Assembly: GCA_945889545.1 (NCBI GenBank)
Contig: CAMDCC010000026.1
Coordinates: 1-16,381 of the forward strand
Source: Bifidobacterium breve
GTDB lineage: Bacteria; Actinomycetota; Acidimicrobiia; IMCC26256; PALSA-555
DNA length: 16,381 nucleotides
Reading direction: 5' to 3'
Shown: one piece after another, positions 7,162 through 13,592 of the stretch
How the letters are laid out: each line of letters opens with the position of its first letter
How positions within the stretch are numbered: position 1 is the first letter of the stretch
The notes under the pieces: generated by a model
Told to the model about the DNA's origin: nothing
What the model saw: the letters and a program-made list of their open reading frames with translations, nothing else
The model's database searches: none
Program-made: the position numbers and the translations under genes

Positions 7162-7341
7162 TCAGAGGTCCTCGAAATCGGGAAGAAACTTGCCGACGAT
7201 GATCGCCACTGCCCTCTCGAGCTCCCGTCTGCGATCGGAGAGCAACCCATCGATCTCCAATGCGCCGTCGAGCGCGAAGAGGACCACCGTCGCCTCCGCT
7301 CGTGTCAGAACGATCTCGTCAGGTAGCGGCTCTCCGTACAT
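7162..7341 (-). CDS. Small orphan protein (59 residues), unknown function
   Basis: I do not recognise this family. From ATG 7341 the product is 59 residues, acidic overall, and begins MYGEPLPDEIVLTRAEA. It seems to contain two amphipathic helices, VVLFALDGALEIDGLL and RRRELERAVAIIVGKFL. The frame is open back to 7488, but the upstream 49 codons are rich in Arg/Gly/Ser, overlap the end of the Rrf2 gene and look non-coding, so I chose the internal ATG. No clear Shine-Dalgarno sequence precedes it. It lies between the Rrf2 gene and the HTH gene, 12 bases before the latter, so a two-gene unit with the HTH protein is likely. An antitoxin or accessory regulator role is conceivable but nothing in the sequence proves it. 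Confidence 0.5.
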   Translation of the reverse strand: MYGEPLPDEIVLTRAEATVVLFALDGALEIDGLLSDRRRELERAVAIIVGKFLPDFEDL

Positions 7342-7357
7342 TGAAGAGTCATGACGT

Positions 7358-7372
7358 TGGTGCGAAGCACCA
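7358..7372 (-). terminator. Perfect 6-bp stem-loop after the Rrf2 gene
   Basis: TGGTGC (7358-7363) and GCACCA (7367-7372) are perfect inverted repeats around a GAA loop, 45 bases beyond the Rrf2 stop and 16 bases before the ATG of the 59-residue gene. There is no U-run, so it may be a weak terminator, an attenuator or an mRNA-stabilising hairpin. An 8-bp palindrome GTCATGAC (7348-7355) sits beside it. Confidence 0.35.
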
Positions 7373-7417
7373 GTGACGGGGACGCGACGATCCCGCTCCT
7401 GGGCCGTGGGTTCGGAG

Positions 7418-7876
7418 TCAGTGCGGCTCGCGGACCCCAGGGGTAGCGAGCAACCGGCGCACGACCGGCGGCAGCCGCCCCCCGGCAAGGTCGGCGAGGG
7501 TCACTGCTTCGAGCACTGCCCGCAGGCTCGCGCGAAGCGCGATCCACACTTCGGGAAGGTCTTGGGCGGCACCATCGGCCCGCACCGCCTCAGGACGCAC
7601 TCCCTGCACCGCGGCGAGAGGACCCTCGACCGCTCGGATGATGTCGGCAAGGCTGATCTCCTTGGCGGCACGCGCGAGTTGGTAGCCCCCATCGGCACCG
7701 CGTTGCGCCCGAACAATCCCGGCGTGGCGCAGCTCCCGCAGGATGTTCTCGAGGAACCGCAGCGGGATCTGCTGCGCTCGGGCGAGGTCTTCGCCCTTCA
7801 CAGGCGTTTCGCGGGGAGCGGCCGCGAGCTCAGCACCAGCACGAATCGCGTAGTCGACCTTGGCGGTAATCCTCAT
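7418..7876 (-). CDS. Rrf2-family transcriptional regulator lacking cysteines
   Basis: The 152-residue protein starts MRITAKVDYAIRA, the standard Rrf2 opening. An HTH lies at about 28-50 (LARAQQIPLRFLENILRELRHAG) and a wing at about 57-68 (QRGADGGYQLAR). The family includes IscR, NsrR and CymR. The three cysteines that hold the Fe-S cluster of IscR and NsrR should lie near residues 90-105, but the whole protein has no cysteine. It therefore cannot use that switch, and the cysteine-metabolism regulator CymR is the closer model. ATG 7876 has AAGGTGG nine bases upstream. It is divergent from a TauE/SafE exporter gene, and local control of that gene and of itself is the simplest reading. Residues about 70-145 form the dimerisation and helical tail. 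Confidence 0.9.
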   Translation of the reverse strand: MRITAKVDYAIRAGAELAAAPRETPVKGEDLARAQQIPLRFLENILRELRHAGIVRAQRGADGGYQLARAAKEISLADIIRAVEGPLAAVQGVRPEAVRADGAAQDLPEVWIALRASLRAVLEAVTLADLAGGRLPPVVRRLLATPGVREPH

Positions 7877-7892
7877 CGCTTCGAACCACCTT

Positions 7893-7926
7893 ATGGAGGA
7901 AGTGCTGCCTGATGGGGGAAGTGCTG
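7893..7926. promoter_or_regulatory. 15-bp direct repeat, candidate Rrf2 operator
   Basis: ATGGAGGAAGTGCTG (7893-7907) and ATGGGGGAAGTGCTG (7912-7926) differ at one base and are 19 bp apart, so they lie on roughly the same helical face. They sit between the divergent Rrf2 and exporter genes, just upstream of the exporter -35. The placement suits a binding site for the local regulator. Typical CymR/IscR sites are inverted repeats, so this assignment is an inference. Confidence 0.4.
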
Positions 7927-7948
7927 GCCCCGGGCCGCCCCGCCCGGC

Positions 7949-7978
7949 TTGACCGGGCCCGGCCTTGGTTCCTATTCT
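7949..7978 (+). promoter_or_regulatory. Sigma70-type promoter for the TauE/SafE gene
   Basis: TTGACC (7949-7954, five of six with consensus) and TATTCT (7973-7978, four of six) are separated by 18 bases. Transcription should start near 7985, giving a leader of about 27 bases. The -35 overlaps a short GC hairpin, GCCCGG/CCGGGC (7942-7947 and 7953-7958). Confidence 0.55.
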
Positions 7979-8011
7979 TTACCATTCCGATCGAGAAAGT
8001 CGAGAAACCAC

Positions 8012-8884
8012 ATGGATCTCTTCGTCGTCGCCATCGCGGGCTTCTTCGCGTCGATGGTGGATGGCGCGCTCGGCATGGGCTTCGGGCCCACGTCGTCGAG
8101 CATCCTGCTGAGCAACGGCCTATCACCGGCGTTGGTCTCGACGACCGTAAACCTCGCAAAGATCGCCACTGGCCTCGTCGCGGGCGTCTCGCATTGGCGG
8201 TTCAACAACATCGATCGCCAGCTCGTGTTCCGGCTGGCCATCCCGGGTGCGCTCGGTGCGCTCGTTGGGGTCACGGTGCTCGCGAACATCAACGGCGACG
8301 ACCTGAGACCGTATCTCGCAGCCATGCTGATCCTCGTCGGGCTTCGCATCCTCGTGCGGTTCAGCCGACCGCTCCCCCTCGCACCCGACATCAACGATCC
8401 GAACGTACGCGACGACGCTCCTCCTGAGTTCGACAGGACCGGGGTCGAGATCGCCGCGGCAGCCGGCGGCATCACGAACGGCCTTGTCGGCGCGTGGGGA
8501 CCGGTCGTGACGCCCTTCCTCTTGCACCGAGGTCTGACGCCGCGCTTCGCTGTGGGTTCGGTCAACACCGCCGAGGTGGCGGTTGCCACGGTCTCCGCTG
8601 GCGCCTTGATCGGTTCGCTCGGCGGCAGCGGGCTGGACTGGGAAATCCTGCTGGCGATGCTTGGGGGTGGCGTGATCGCCGCGCCGATCGCCGCTCTGGT
8701 CGTGCGGTTCATTCCGGCGCGCGCACTGGGGCTCGCCGTCGCCCTGCTCCTGCTCGTGACGAATGCCCGAGAGCTGATGGGCACCTGGGATCCTTCGAGT
8801 GGCCGATGGGCGATCTACTTGCTGATCGTGATCCTCATTGCCGGCGCGGTCGTGCGACCGCGCTTCATGCGAAGCACTCCCTGA
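8012..8884 (+). CDS. TauE/SafE-family (sulfite/organosulfonate-type) membrane exporter
   Basis: The 290-residue protein has a repeated hydrophobic layout with about eight membrane segments. The N-terminal half starts FVVAIAGFFASMVDGALGMGFG and includes the family-type TTVNLAKIATGLVAG. The second half repeats the pattern with AAAAGGITNGLVGAWGPVVTP and SVNTAEVAVATVSAGAL. A soluble loop lies between the halves (about residues 123-150). TauE/SafE proteins (PF01925) are thought to move sulfite, sulfoacetate or similar anions across the inner membrane. I chose ATG 8012 because the family's first helix begins right after it; the open frame extends to 7949, but those residues lie within the promoter. 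GAGAAA precedes the ATG. Regulation by the divergent Rrf2 protein is likely. The substrate is inferred from family only. Confidence 0.88.
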   Translation: MDLFVVAIAGFFASMVDGALGMGFGPTSSSILLSNGLSPALVSTTVNLAKIATGLVAGVSHWRFNNIDRQLVFRLAIPGALGALVGVTVLANINGDDLRPYLAAMLILVGLRILVRFSRPLPLAPDINDPNVRDDAPPEFDRTGVEIAAAAGGITNGLVGAWGPVVTPFLLHRGLTPRFAVGSVNTAEVAVATVSAGALIGSLGGSGLDWEILLAMLGGGVIAAPIAALVVRFIPARALGLAVALLLLVTNARELMGTWDPSSGRWAIYLLIVILIAGAVVRPRFMRSTP

Positions 8885-8905
8885 CCGAGTACCTGACCGA
8901 GACCC

Positions 8906-9976
8906 TCAGCTCGAACTGAAGTCGAACACCTTGGCCGCAGTACCGCCGACGATGGCGCGGACTTCATCGTCGGACACACCCTCGAATTGGTCGGCGGCGA
9001 TCTCTTGCGACTTCGGCCACGTACCTTCCGGATGCGGGTAATCGTTGCCCCACATGAGCATCTCGACGCCGGTGATGTGCCGATTGTTGATGGCCACCGG
9101 GTCGCACATGAACGTGGCGTGCGCCTGACGTCGAAGCAGCTCGCTCGGCTTCAGGGAGAGCTTCGGTCGCGCCCACATGATGTGGTCTTCGTAGATGGCG
9201 TCGGCCTGAGTCATGATCCACCCGAGCCACGCCGCACCCGTCTCCACAGTCACGATGCGCAACGTGGGGAACCGGTCGAGCGCGCCACCCGCGGCCAGGT
9301 TGAGCATGACCATCGGGCCGTCGAGCTGCGCGCCGAGCAGATAGTTGATGACCGCGCCGCCGTTGCCACGCACCACTCGAGGTTCGTGGCCGGTGCCGGA
9401 GTGGAACGTGAGGGGTAGCCCGATCTCTTCGGCGACGGCCCAGAACCGGTCGTACTCGGGGTCGTTGTATGGGCGCTGCTCCACCCGCGCTGGCAGGAAG
9501 AGCGAGCGGCACCCTCCATCGGCCAGGCGCTTCGCTTCGTCAACAGCCGCGTCGATATCGAGCATCGGCACGAGACCGACAGCGAGCAGTCGCGGGTTCC
9601 CGGAGAACATCTCTTCGGCCCAGCTGTTGTAGGCGCGGCAGAGCGCGAGCTGAAAGCGCGCGTCATCGGACGAGAAACACGCTTGGAGCGCGAACGTCGG
9701 GAAGATCACCTCACTGGTGACGCCGTCTTTCTCCTGGTCGCGAATCCGGTCGTCGGCATCGAAGTCGCCGACGATCGCCACTTCGCGCTCATCGGCTGTC
9801 ATGAGCTTGCGAGGGCCCATCCCCTCCACGAACAGCGTGCGCCATCCGTCCTTCGTCTCGATCTTGGGCACCCGATCGGCAAACTCCTTGTCGACCCGCT
9901 CGGCATAGAGCTCGATCGGCTCCGTGACGTGCGAATCGGTCGAGATGAAGGTGGCGTTGCGGTACGTATTGATCAT
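8906..9976 (-). CDS. Amidohydrolase-2 family metal-dependent hydrolase/decarboxylase (first of a divergent pair)
   Basis: From ATG 9976 the protein has 356 residues and belongs to the amidohydrolase-2 family (PF04909), TIM-barrel enzymes that include ACMSD and gamma-resorcylate decarboxylase. Visible metal-site residues are the D-S-H motif (D14, H16) after strand 1, H192 in LTFHSGTG, and D312/H315 in WGNDYPHPEG. The frame is open to 10432, but the upstream part runs across the divergent neighbour and is not conserved in style, so I set the start at the ATG just before NATFISTDSHVTEP. CGGAG lies about 12 bases upstream. Its stop is 21 bases from the convergent exporter stop. Members often hydrolyse or decarboxylate aromatic acids; the substrate is unknown. 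Confidence 0.9.
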   Translation of the reverse strand: MINTYRNATFISTDSHVTEPIELYAERVDKEFADRVPKIETKDGWRTLFVEGMGPRKLMTADEREVAIVGDFDADDRIRDQEKDGVTSEVIFPTFALQACFSSDDARFQLALCRAYNSWAEEMFSGNPRLLAVGLVPMLDIDAAVDEAKRLADGGCRSLFLPARVEQRPYNDPEYDRFWAVAEEIGLPLTFHSGTGHEPRVVRGNGGAVINYLLGAQLDGPMVMLNLAAGGALDRFPTLRIVTVETGAAWLGWIMTQADAIYEDHIMWARPKLSLKPSELLRRQAHATFMCDPVAINNRHITGVEMLMWGNDYPHPEGTWPKSQEIAADQFEGVSDDEVRAIVGGTAAKVFDFSSS

Positions 9977-10083
9977 GGGGTGGGTCGCTCCGGAGGCCGT
10001 GGGGGCGTCGCCTCTCAACGCTACCAACCGCGGCTCGGCAGGCTCCTCGACGCGCTGCCACAGTCTTGGTGCGGTTGCCGACG

Positions 10084-10099
10084 TATCCTCTGCCGCGTG
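10084..10099 (+). promoter_or_regulatory. -10 box suggesting a leaderless message for the second amidohydrolase
   Basis: TATCCT at 10084-10089 fits the TANNNT form of actinobacterial -10 boxes and lies seven bases before GTG 10097. No Shine-Dalgarno sequence is seen. This spacing would place transcription start on the GTG itself. No good -35 at 17 bases was found. The divergent 120-bp gap 9977-10096 must also hold the promoter of the minus-strand amidohydrolase, which I could not identify. Confidence 0.4.
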
Positions 10100-11242
10100 A
10101 CCCCTGAATTGGTGATCGACGCCGACACGCACGTCACTGAGCCGGCCGACCTCTGGAGCTCCCGGGCGCCCAAGAAGTACCTCGACCAGGTGCCGCAACT
10201 CGTCCGCGACAAGTCCGGGCGCGACATATGGCTGTTCGGCGACAAGACCGTCTCGGTCGTGGGAATGACCGCCACGGCGGGCTGGCCCCGCCCGTTCCCC
10301 GACGGCCCGCCGACCTTGGACGAATGCCCGCCAGCGGCATACGACGCTGCCGCGCGGATCGCGCACATGGACGATCTCGGCGTGTGGGCGCAAGTGCTCT
10401 ATCCCAACGTTGCCGGTTTCGGGAACCAGCATTTCCTCTCGAGCGACGATGAGGAGCTCAAGCTCGTCTGCGTGCGGGCGTACAACGACTTCTTGCGCGA
10501 CTTCGCATCGATCGACGACCGCCGCTTCGTGACCATCATGGCCACGCCCTTCTGGGACGTCGACGCCGCCGTCGCCGAGATCGAACGGTGCGCGTCAGCC
10601 GGACACCGCGGCGTGCTGTTCACGGGCGAGCCGCAACGCTTCGGGTTCCCATTTCTCGGCGAAGCACACTGGGACCCGATCTGGAGCGCCGCGCAAGCAG
10701 CGCAGCTCCCCATCCACTTCCACATCGGCGGTGGCGATCCGTCCACGTCATTCACACCCGAACGAATGCGAGCGCACGGGACCGCCGCGACCTATGCGTA
10801 CACCGCCACCGAGCTCTTCCTGAAGAACGGACTGCAAGTCGCCGACCTCCTCACCAGTGGCGTGCTTCCCCGATTCCCCGATCTGAAGTTCGTCTCAGTC
10901 GAGAGCGGCATCGGCTGGGTGCCGTTCGTGCTCGAAGCGGCCGATTACGCATACCTCGAAGGCCGCCCCGACCGCACCAGCGAGTGGGAGCTCCTCCCGT
11001 CTGAGTACTTCGCCCGCCAGGTCTACGCCTGCTACTGGTTCGAGACGGTTGCGCCCAAGCGCCTGCTCGCCGAGATCCCGAACGATCGCATCCTCTTCGA
11101 GACCGACTACCCACACCCAACCTGCCTCTTCGGCAACGTCCGCGAACAGATCGACATCGGACTGGCCAACGCCACTGCCGAGCAGCGACACAAGATCCTC
11201 TGGGCGAACGCCGCTGAGCTCTACAACATCGCTACGCCGTAA
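10097..11242 (+). CDS. Amidohydrolase-2 family metal-dependent hydrolase/decarboxylase (second of the pair)
   Basis: This 381-residue protein is a distant relative of the gene at 8906-9976. It has DADTHVTEP (D10, H12), a His-rich strand PIHFHIGGG (H207, H209) and ETDYPHP (D337, H340), giving the metal site of the amidohydrolase-2 fold. Shared wording includes AYN followed by a helix, DVDAAVAE and the VESG strand. It carries an insert of about 25 residues rich in Pro and Gly around residues 60-82 that its neighbour lacks. I chose GTG 10097 because a -10-like box lies seven bases before it; GTG 10112 is a possible shorter start. It heads a run of closely spaced genes with a DsbA-like and an F420-type enzyme, at 25-base gaps. 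Substrate unknown; a ring-cleavage product acid is a reasonable guess. Confidence 0.9.
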   Translation: MTPELVIDADTHVTEPADLWSSRAPKKYLDQVPQLVRDKSGRDIWLFGDKTVSVVGMTATAGWPRPFPDGPPTLDECPPAAYDAAARIAHMDDLGVWAQVLYPNVAGFGNQHFLSSDDEELKLVCVRAYNDFLRDFASIDDRRFVTIMATPFWDVDAAVAEIERCASAGHRGVLFTGEPQRFGFPFLGEAHWDPIWSAAQAAQLPIHFHIGGGDPSTSFTPERMRAHGTAATYAYTATELFLKNGLQVADLLTSGVLPRFPDLKFVSVESGIGWVPFVLEAADYAYLEGRPDRTSEWELLPSEYFARQVYACYWFETVAPKRLLAEIPNDRILFETDYPHPTCLFGNVREQIDIGLANATAEQRHKILWANAAELYNIATP

Positions 11243-11267
11243 TCGGCGCGACTGCGTGGGGAACGCC

Positions 11268-11882
11268 ATGAAGGTGATCGAAGTGTTCGCCGACATCTGG
11301 TGCCCGTTCACGCACGTTGGGCTTCGACGCCTCGTCGAGCAACGGGCGCTCCGTGGACGTGACGACGTTGTGCTGCACGCCAGGGCATGGCCGTTAGAGC
11401 TGGTCAACGGTGCTCCGCTCGCAGGCGACTTCGTGAGTACCGAGGTTCACGCGCTTCGCAAATCGGTCGCACCGGATCTCTTCACGGGCTTCGATGCGAA
11501 GCGGTTCCCGGATTCCACGATCCCGGCGCTCGCGCTCGCTGCTACTGCATACAAGCACGATGATCGTGTCGGCGAGCAGGTAAGTCTCGAGCTTCGCAAC
11601 GCGCTCTTCGAGCGCGGCTCCGACATCGGTGACCCCGGCGTCCTTGCAGAGATCGCCAACGCCCTCGGCATCGAACAGGAGGGCGACGAATCCGAGCGTT
11701 GGGTTCACGACGAGTGGCACGAAGGCAAGGCGCGCGGAGTGCTCGGCTCACCGCACTTCTTCGTCGACGGCCAAGGGTTCTTCTGCCCCACGCTGACGAT
11801 CAACCATGTCGGTGACGAGCTCAAAGTAAACATCGACCTCGAAGCGTTCAACGCATTCAACGCGTTCGTCTTCGACGACTGA
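11268..11882 (+). CDS. DsbA/FrnE-like thioredoxin-fold protein with a single active-site cysteine
   Basis: The 204-residue product begins MKVIEVFADIWCPFTHVG, the first strand and active-site helix of DsbA-family oxidoreductases (FrnE and HCCA isomerase group). An alpha-helical insert spans about 60-140, followed by the cis-Pro loop GSPHFFV (P162). The usual CxxC is C12-P-F-T15, so the second Cys is missing. A disulfide-oxidase role is therefore unlikely, and a glutathione/mycothiol-dependent isomerase or a reductase with one Cys is more plausible. No signal peptide is present, so it is cytoplasmic. TGGGGA lies about five bases before ATG 11268. The tail has a 9-bp tandem repeat encoding FNAFNAF (11844-11867). 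It lies between the amidohydrolase and the F420-type gene with 25-base gaps on both sides, consistent with one operon. Confidence 0.85.
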   Translation: MKVIEVFADIWCPFTHVGLRRLVEQRALRGRDDVVLHARAWPLELVNGAPLAGDFVSTEVHALRKSVAPDLFTGFDAKRFPDSTIPALALAATAYKHDDRVGEQVSLELRNALFERGSDIGDPGVLAEIANALGIEQEGDESERWVHDEWHEGKARGVLGSPHFFVDGQGFFCPTLTINHVGDELKVNIDLEAFNAFNAFVFDD

Positions 11883-11907
11883 TCCCGAACACCGTTCCGG
11901 AGGTGTC

Positions 11908-12792
11908 ATGCGAATCGGAATCATCACACCGATCATCATCTTGCTTCCGAGATCCCACAACGAGTGGGAGGTCAACGCTTCCGTCGACGACCTCGTGGCC
12001 GTCGCCACCGCGGCGGACCGGCTCGGCTATCACCATCTCACCGCGAGCGAGCACATTGCGGTGCCCGTGGGGGTCGAGGCGCGCCGCGGCAAGCGCTACT
12101 GGGACTTGCTCTCCACCTTGTCATTCCTGGCCGCACACACGCGCTCAATCCGGCTCGCGACGAACATGGTCGTGCTGCCGTACCACCACCCACTCGAGAT
12201 CGTGAAGCACTACGGCACGCTCGACCTGCTCAGTGGCGGGCGGTTGATTCTGGGCGTTGGCGTCGGCTCGCTACGCGAGGAGTTCGAGCTGCTCGACAAG
12301 GGATTCGCGGGGCGAGGCGACCGGGCCGACGACGCGCTGCGGGCGATCCGGGCGTCGTGGGGCCAGCGCGAGCCGCGCTACGACGGCGAGCACTACGCGT
12401 TCGGCGACGTGGTCGTGGATCCCGCAGGCATCCAGGAGCGCGTGCCGCTCTGGATCGGTGGCCGGACCGATCGTTCGCTGCGCCGCGCGTTCGAGCACGG
12501 CGACGCATGGGTGCCCTTCCTGCTCGGCCCCGATGAGGTTCGCTCGATGCTCGACCGCGCTGCGGAATCACCGGCGGCGCAAGCGCGACCTCAGGCGCTC
12601 GATGTCGCGCTGTGGCCAGAGCCAGCCCTCGACGTGCTCCGCGAACCGGAGCGGATCCGTGAGCAGTTCGACGAGCACGTGGCCGCAGGCGCCACCATCC
12701 TCAACTACCGCTTCCCGAGCCGGTCGCTGGAGCACCACCTCGAGCAGATGGAGGCGCTGCCGGAGATCCTCGACTTCTCATGGGAGACCTGA
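11908..12792 (+). CDS. Luciferase-like, probably F420-dependent oxidoreductase
   Basis: The 294-residue TIM-barrel protein belongs to the luciferase-like monooxygenase class. It contains DRLGYHHLTASEHI (37-50), IRLATNMVVLPYHHP (81-95), GRLILGVGVGSLREEFELL (111-129) and VPLWIGGRTDRSLRRA near 180-195. This wording fits the TIGR03619 group, predicted to use F420 in actinobacteria. FMN cannot be excluded from sequence. GGAGG (11899-11903) stands close to ATG 11908. The gene follows the DsbA-like gene after 25 bases and is followed by a 57-base gap before the HAD gene. Members reduce or oxidise diverse carbonyl and unsaturated compounds, so it probably acts in the same pathway as the adjacent amidohydrolase. 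Confidence 0.9.
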   Translation: MRIGIITPIIILLPRSHNEWEVNASVDDLVAVATAADRLGYHHLTASEHIAVPVGVEARRGKRYWDLLSTLSFLAAHTRSIRLATNMVVLPYHHPLEIVKHYGTLDLLSGGRLILGVGVGSLREEFELLDKGFAGRGDRADDALRAIRASWGQREPRYDGEHYAFGDVVVDPAGIQERVPLWIGGRTDRSLRRAFEHGDAWVPFLLGPDEVRSMLDRAAESPAAQARPQALDVALWPEPALDVLREPERIREQFDEHVAAGATILNYRFPSRSLEHHLEQMEALPEILDFSWET

Positions 12793-12817
12793 CCAACGTT
12801 CGTTCTTCTTGGTGAGT

Positions 12818-12849
12818 GGTGTGTCACACCCCTGCGCGAGAATCGACCC
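12818..12849 (+). promoter_or_regulatory. 13-bp perfect palindrome and possible leaderless promoter before the HAD gene
   Basis: GGTGTG-T-CACACC at 12818-12830 is a perfect inverted repeat, in the position of an operator. GAGAAT (12838-12843) is four of six with a -10 and lies six bases before ATG 12850, suggesting a leaderless start. No clear Shine-Dalgarno sequence or -35 is present. Confidence 0.4.
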
Positions 12850-13560
12850 ATGGTGACCGAAGCTGTGCTGCTCGACTTCTATGGGACGCTCGCTCGGGCG
12901 ACGAGATGGTTGTCCGTCGACGTTGTGCTCGCCGAGCATGGCGTGGAGCTGTCCGAAGACGTGCGCAAGCGCTTCTGGCAGGGCGAGCTCGACGGCGTTG
13001 AGCACCTGGAGCACTCGCGGAGCCGCGACCACTACGTGAGCTGGCAGCAGGAACGACTGCTCGGCATGCTCGCCCAGACCGATCTGCACCCCGGCGAGTA
13101 CGAGATCGTCACCGAGAAGCTGCGCGACGGGAACGAACAGCGTTCGCTCGAGGCCTACGACGAGGTGGTTGAGGTGCTCGGCGCACTCCGCAGCCGTGGG
13201 CTCGCGATCGCAATCTGCTCGAACTGGGACTGGGATCTTGCCGAAGCCGTCGAAGAGGCCGGCCTGACCGACGCCGTCGACGTGATCGTGTCGTCGGCGT
13301 GGGCGGGAGCCCGCAAGCCTCACCCGAGGATCTTCGAGCACACATTGGAGAAGATCTCCGTGGCTCCTGAGGCGGTCGTGTTCGTAGGTGACACCTGGGG
13401 GCCCGACGTGGTGGGCCCCCGGGCGTATGGGATGCGGCCCGTGTACCTTCGCCGGGAGGATCACTGGCCCGACGACACCGCACCGGCCGACGTGACCGGC
13501 GACGGGATTCCGATCGGCCTTGATCTGCGAGCAGTACTCGACGTCATCACCCCCGAATGA
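12850..13560 (+). CDS. HAD-superfamily hydrolase (haloacid-dehalogenase-like subfamily IA)
   Basis: The 236-residue protein has the four HAD motifs: nucleophile D9 in LLDFYGTL, S124-N125 in ICSNWD, K156 in ARKPHP, and G180-D181 with D186 in FVGDTWGPD. The second Asp of the usual phosphatase DxD is Y11; D-x-Y is the pattern of L-2-haloacid dehalogenases, while phosphatases normally keep Asp there. A cap domain of helices lies at about residues 18-95. It could be a dehalogenase-like hydrolase, but many D-x-Y proteins of this kind are annotated only as HAD-IA. The ATG has no Shine-Dalgarno sequence but has a -10-like box six bases upstream. It precedes the aldehyde dehydrogenase gene by 32 bases. 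Confidence 0.9.
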   Translation: MVTEAVLLDFYGTLARATRWLSVDVVLAEHGVELSEDVRKRFWQGELDGVEHLEHSRSRDHYVSWQQERLLGMLAQTDLHPGEYEIVTEKLRDGNEQRSLEAYDEVVEVLGALRSRGLAIAICSNWDWDLAEAVEEAGLTDAVDVIVSSAWAGARKPHPRIFEHTLEKISVAPEAVVFVGDTWGPDVVGPRAYGMRPVYLRREDHWPDDTAPADVTGDGIPIGLDLRAVLDVITPE

Positions 13561-13592
13561 CGTGAAGCGCCAGAATCGAAGAGGGAGGGCCC

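Noticed and set aside
7373..7912. A 179-codon plus-strand frame over the Rrf2 gene
   Set aside because: The minus strand has clear Rrf2 motifs and a good ribosome binding site, while this frame has none.
8881..8904. Direct repeat CTGACCGAG twice between the exporter and amidohydrolase stops
   Set aside because: The copies are short, 12 bp apart, and overlap the coding end; chance is enough to explain them.
9683..10096. A 138-residue N-terminal extension for the plus-strand amidohydrolase
   Set aside because: It lies antisense to the conserved minus-strand amidohydrolase, and the family motif starts at GTG 10097.
9977..10432. An extra 152 N-terminal residues for the minus-strand amidohydrolase
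   Set aside because: They would run through the start of the divergent amidohydrolase, and family proteins begin just before the D-x-H motif.
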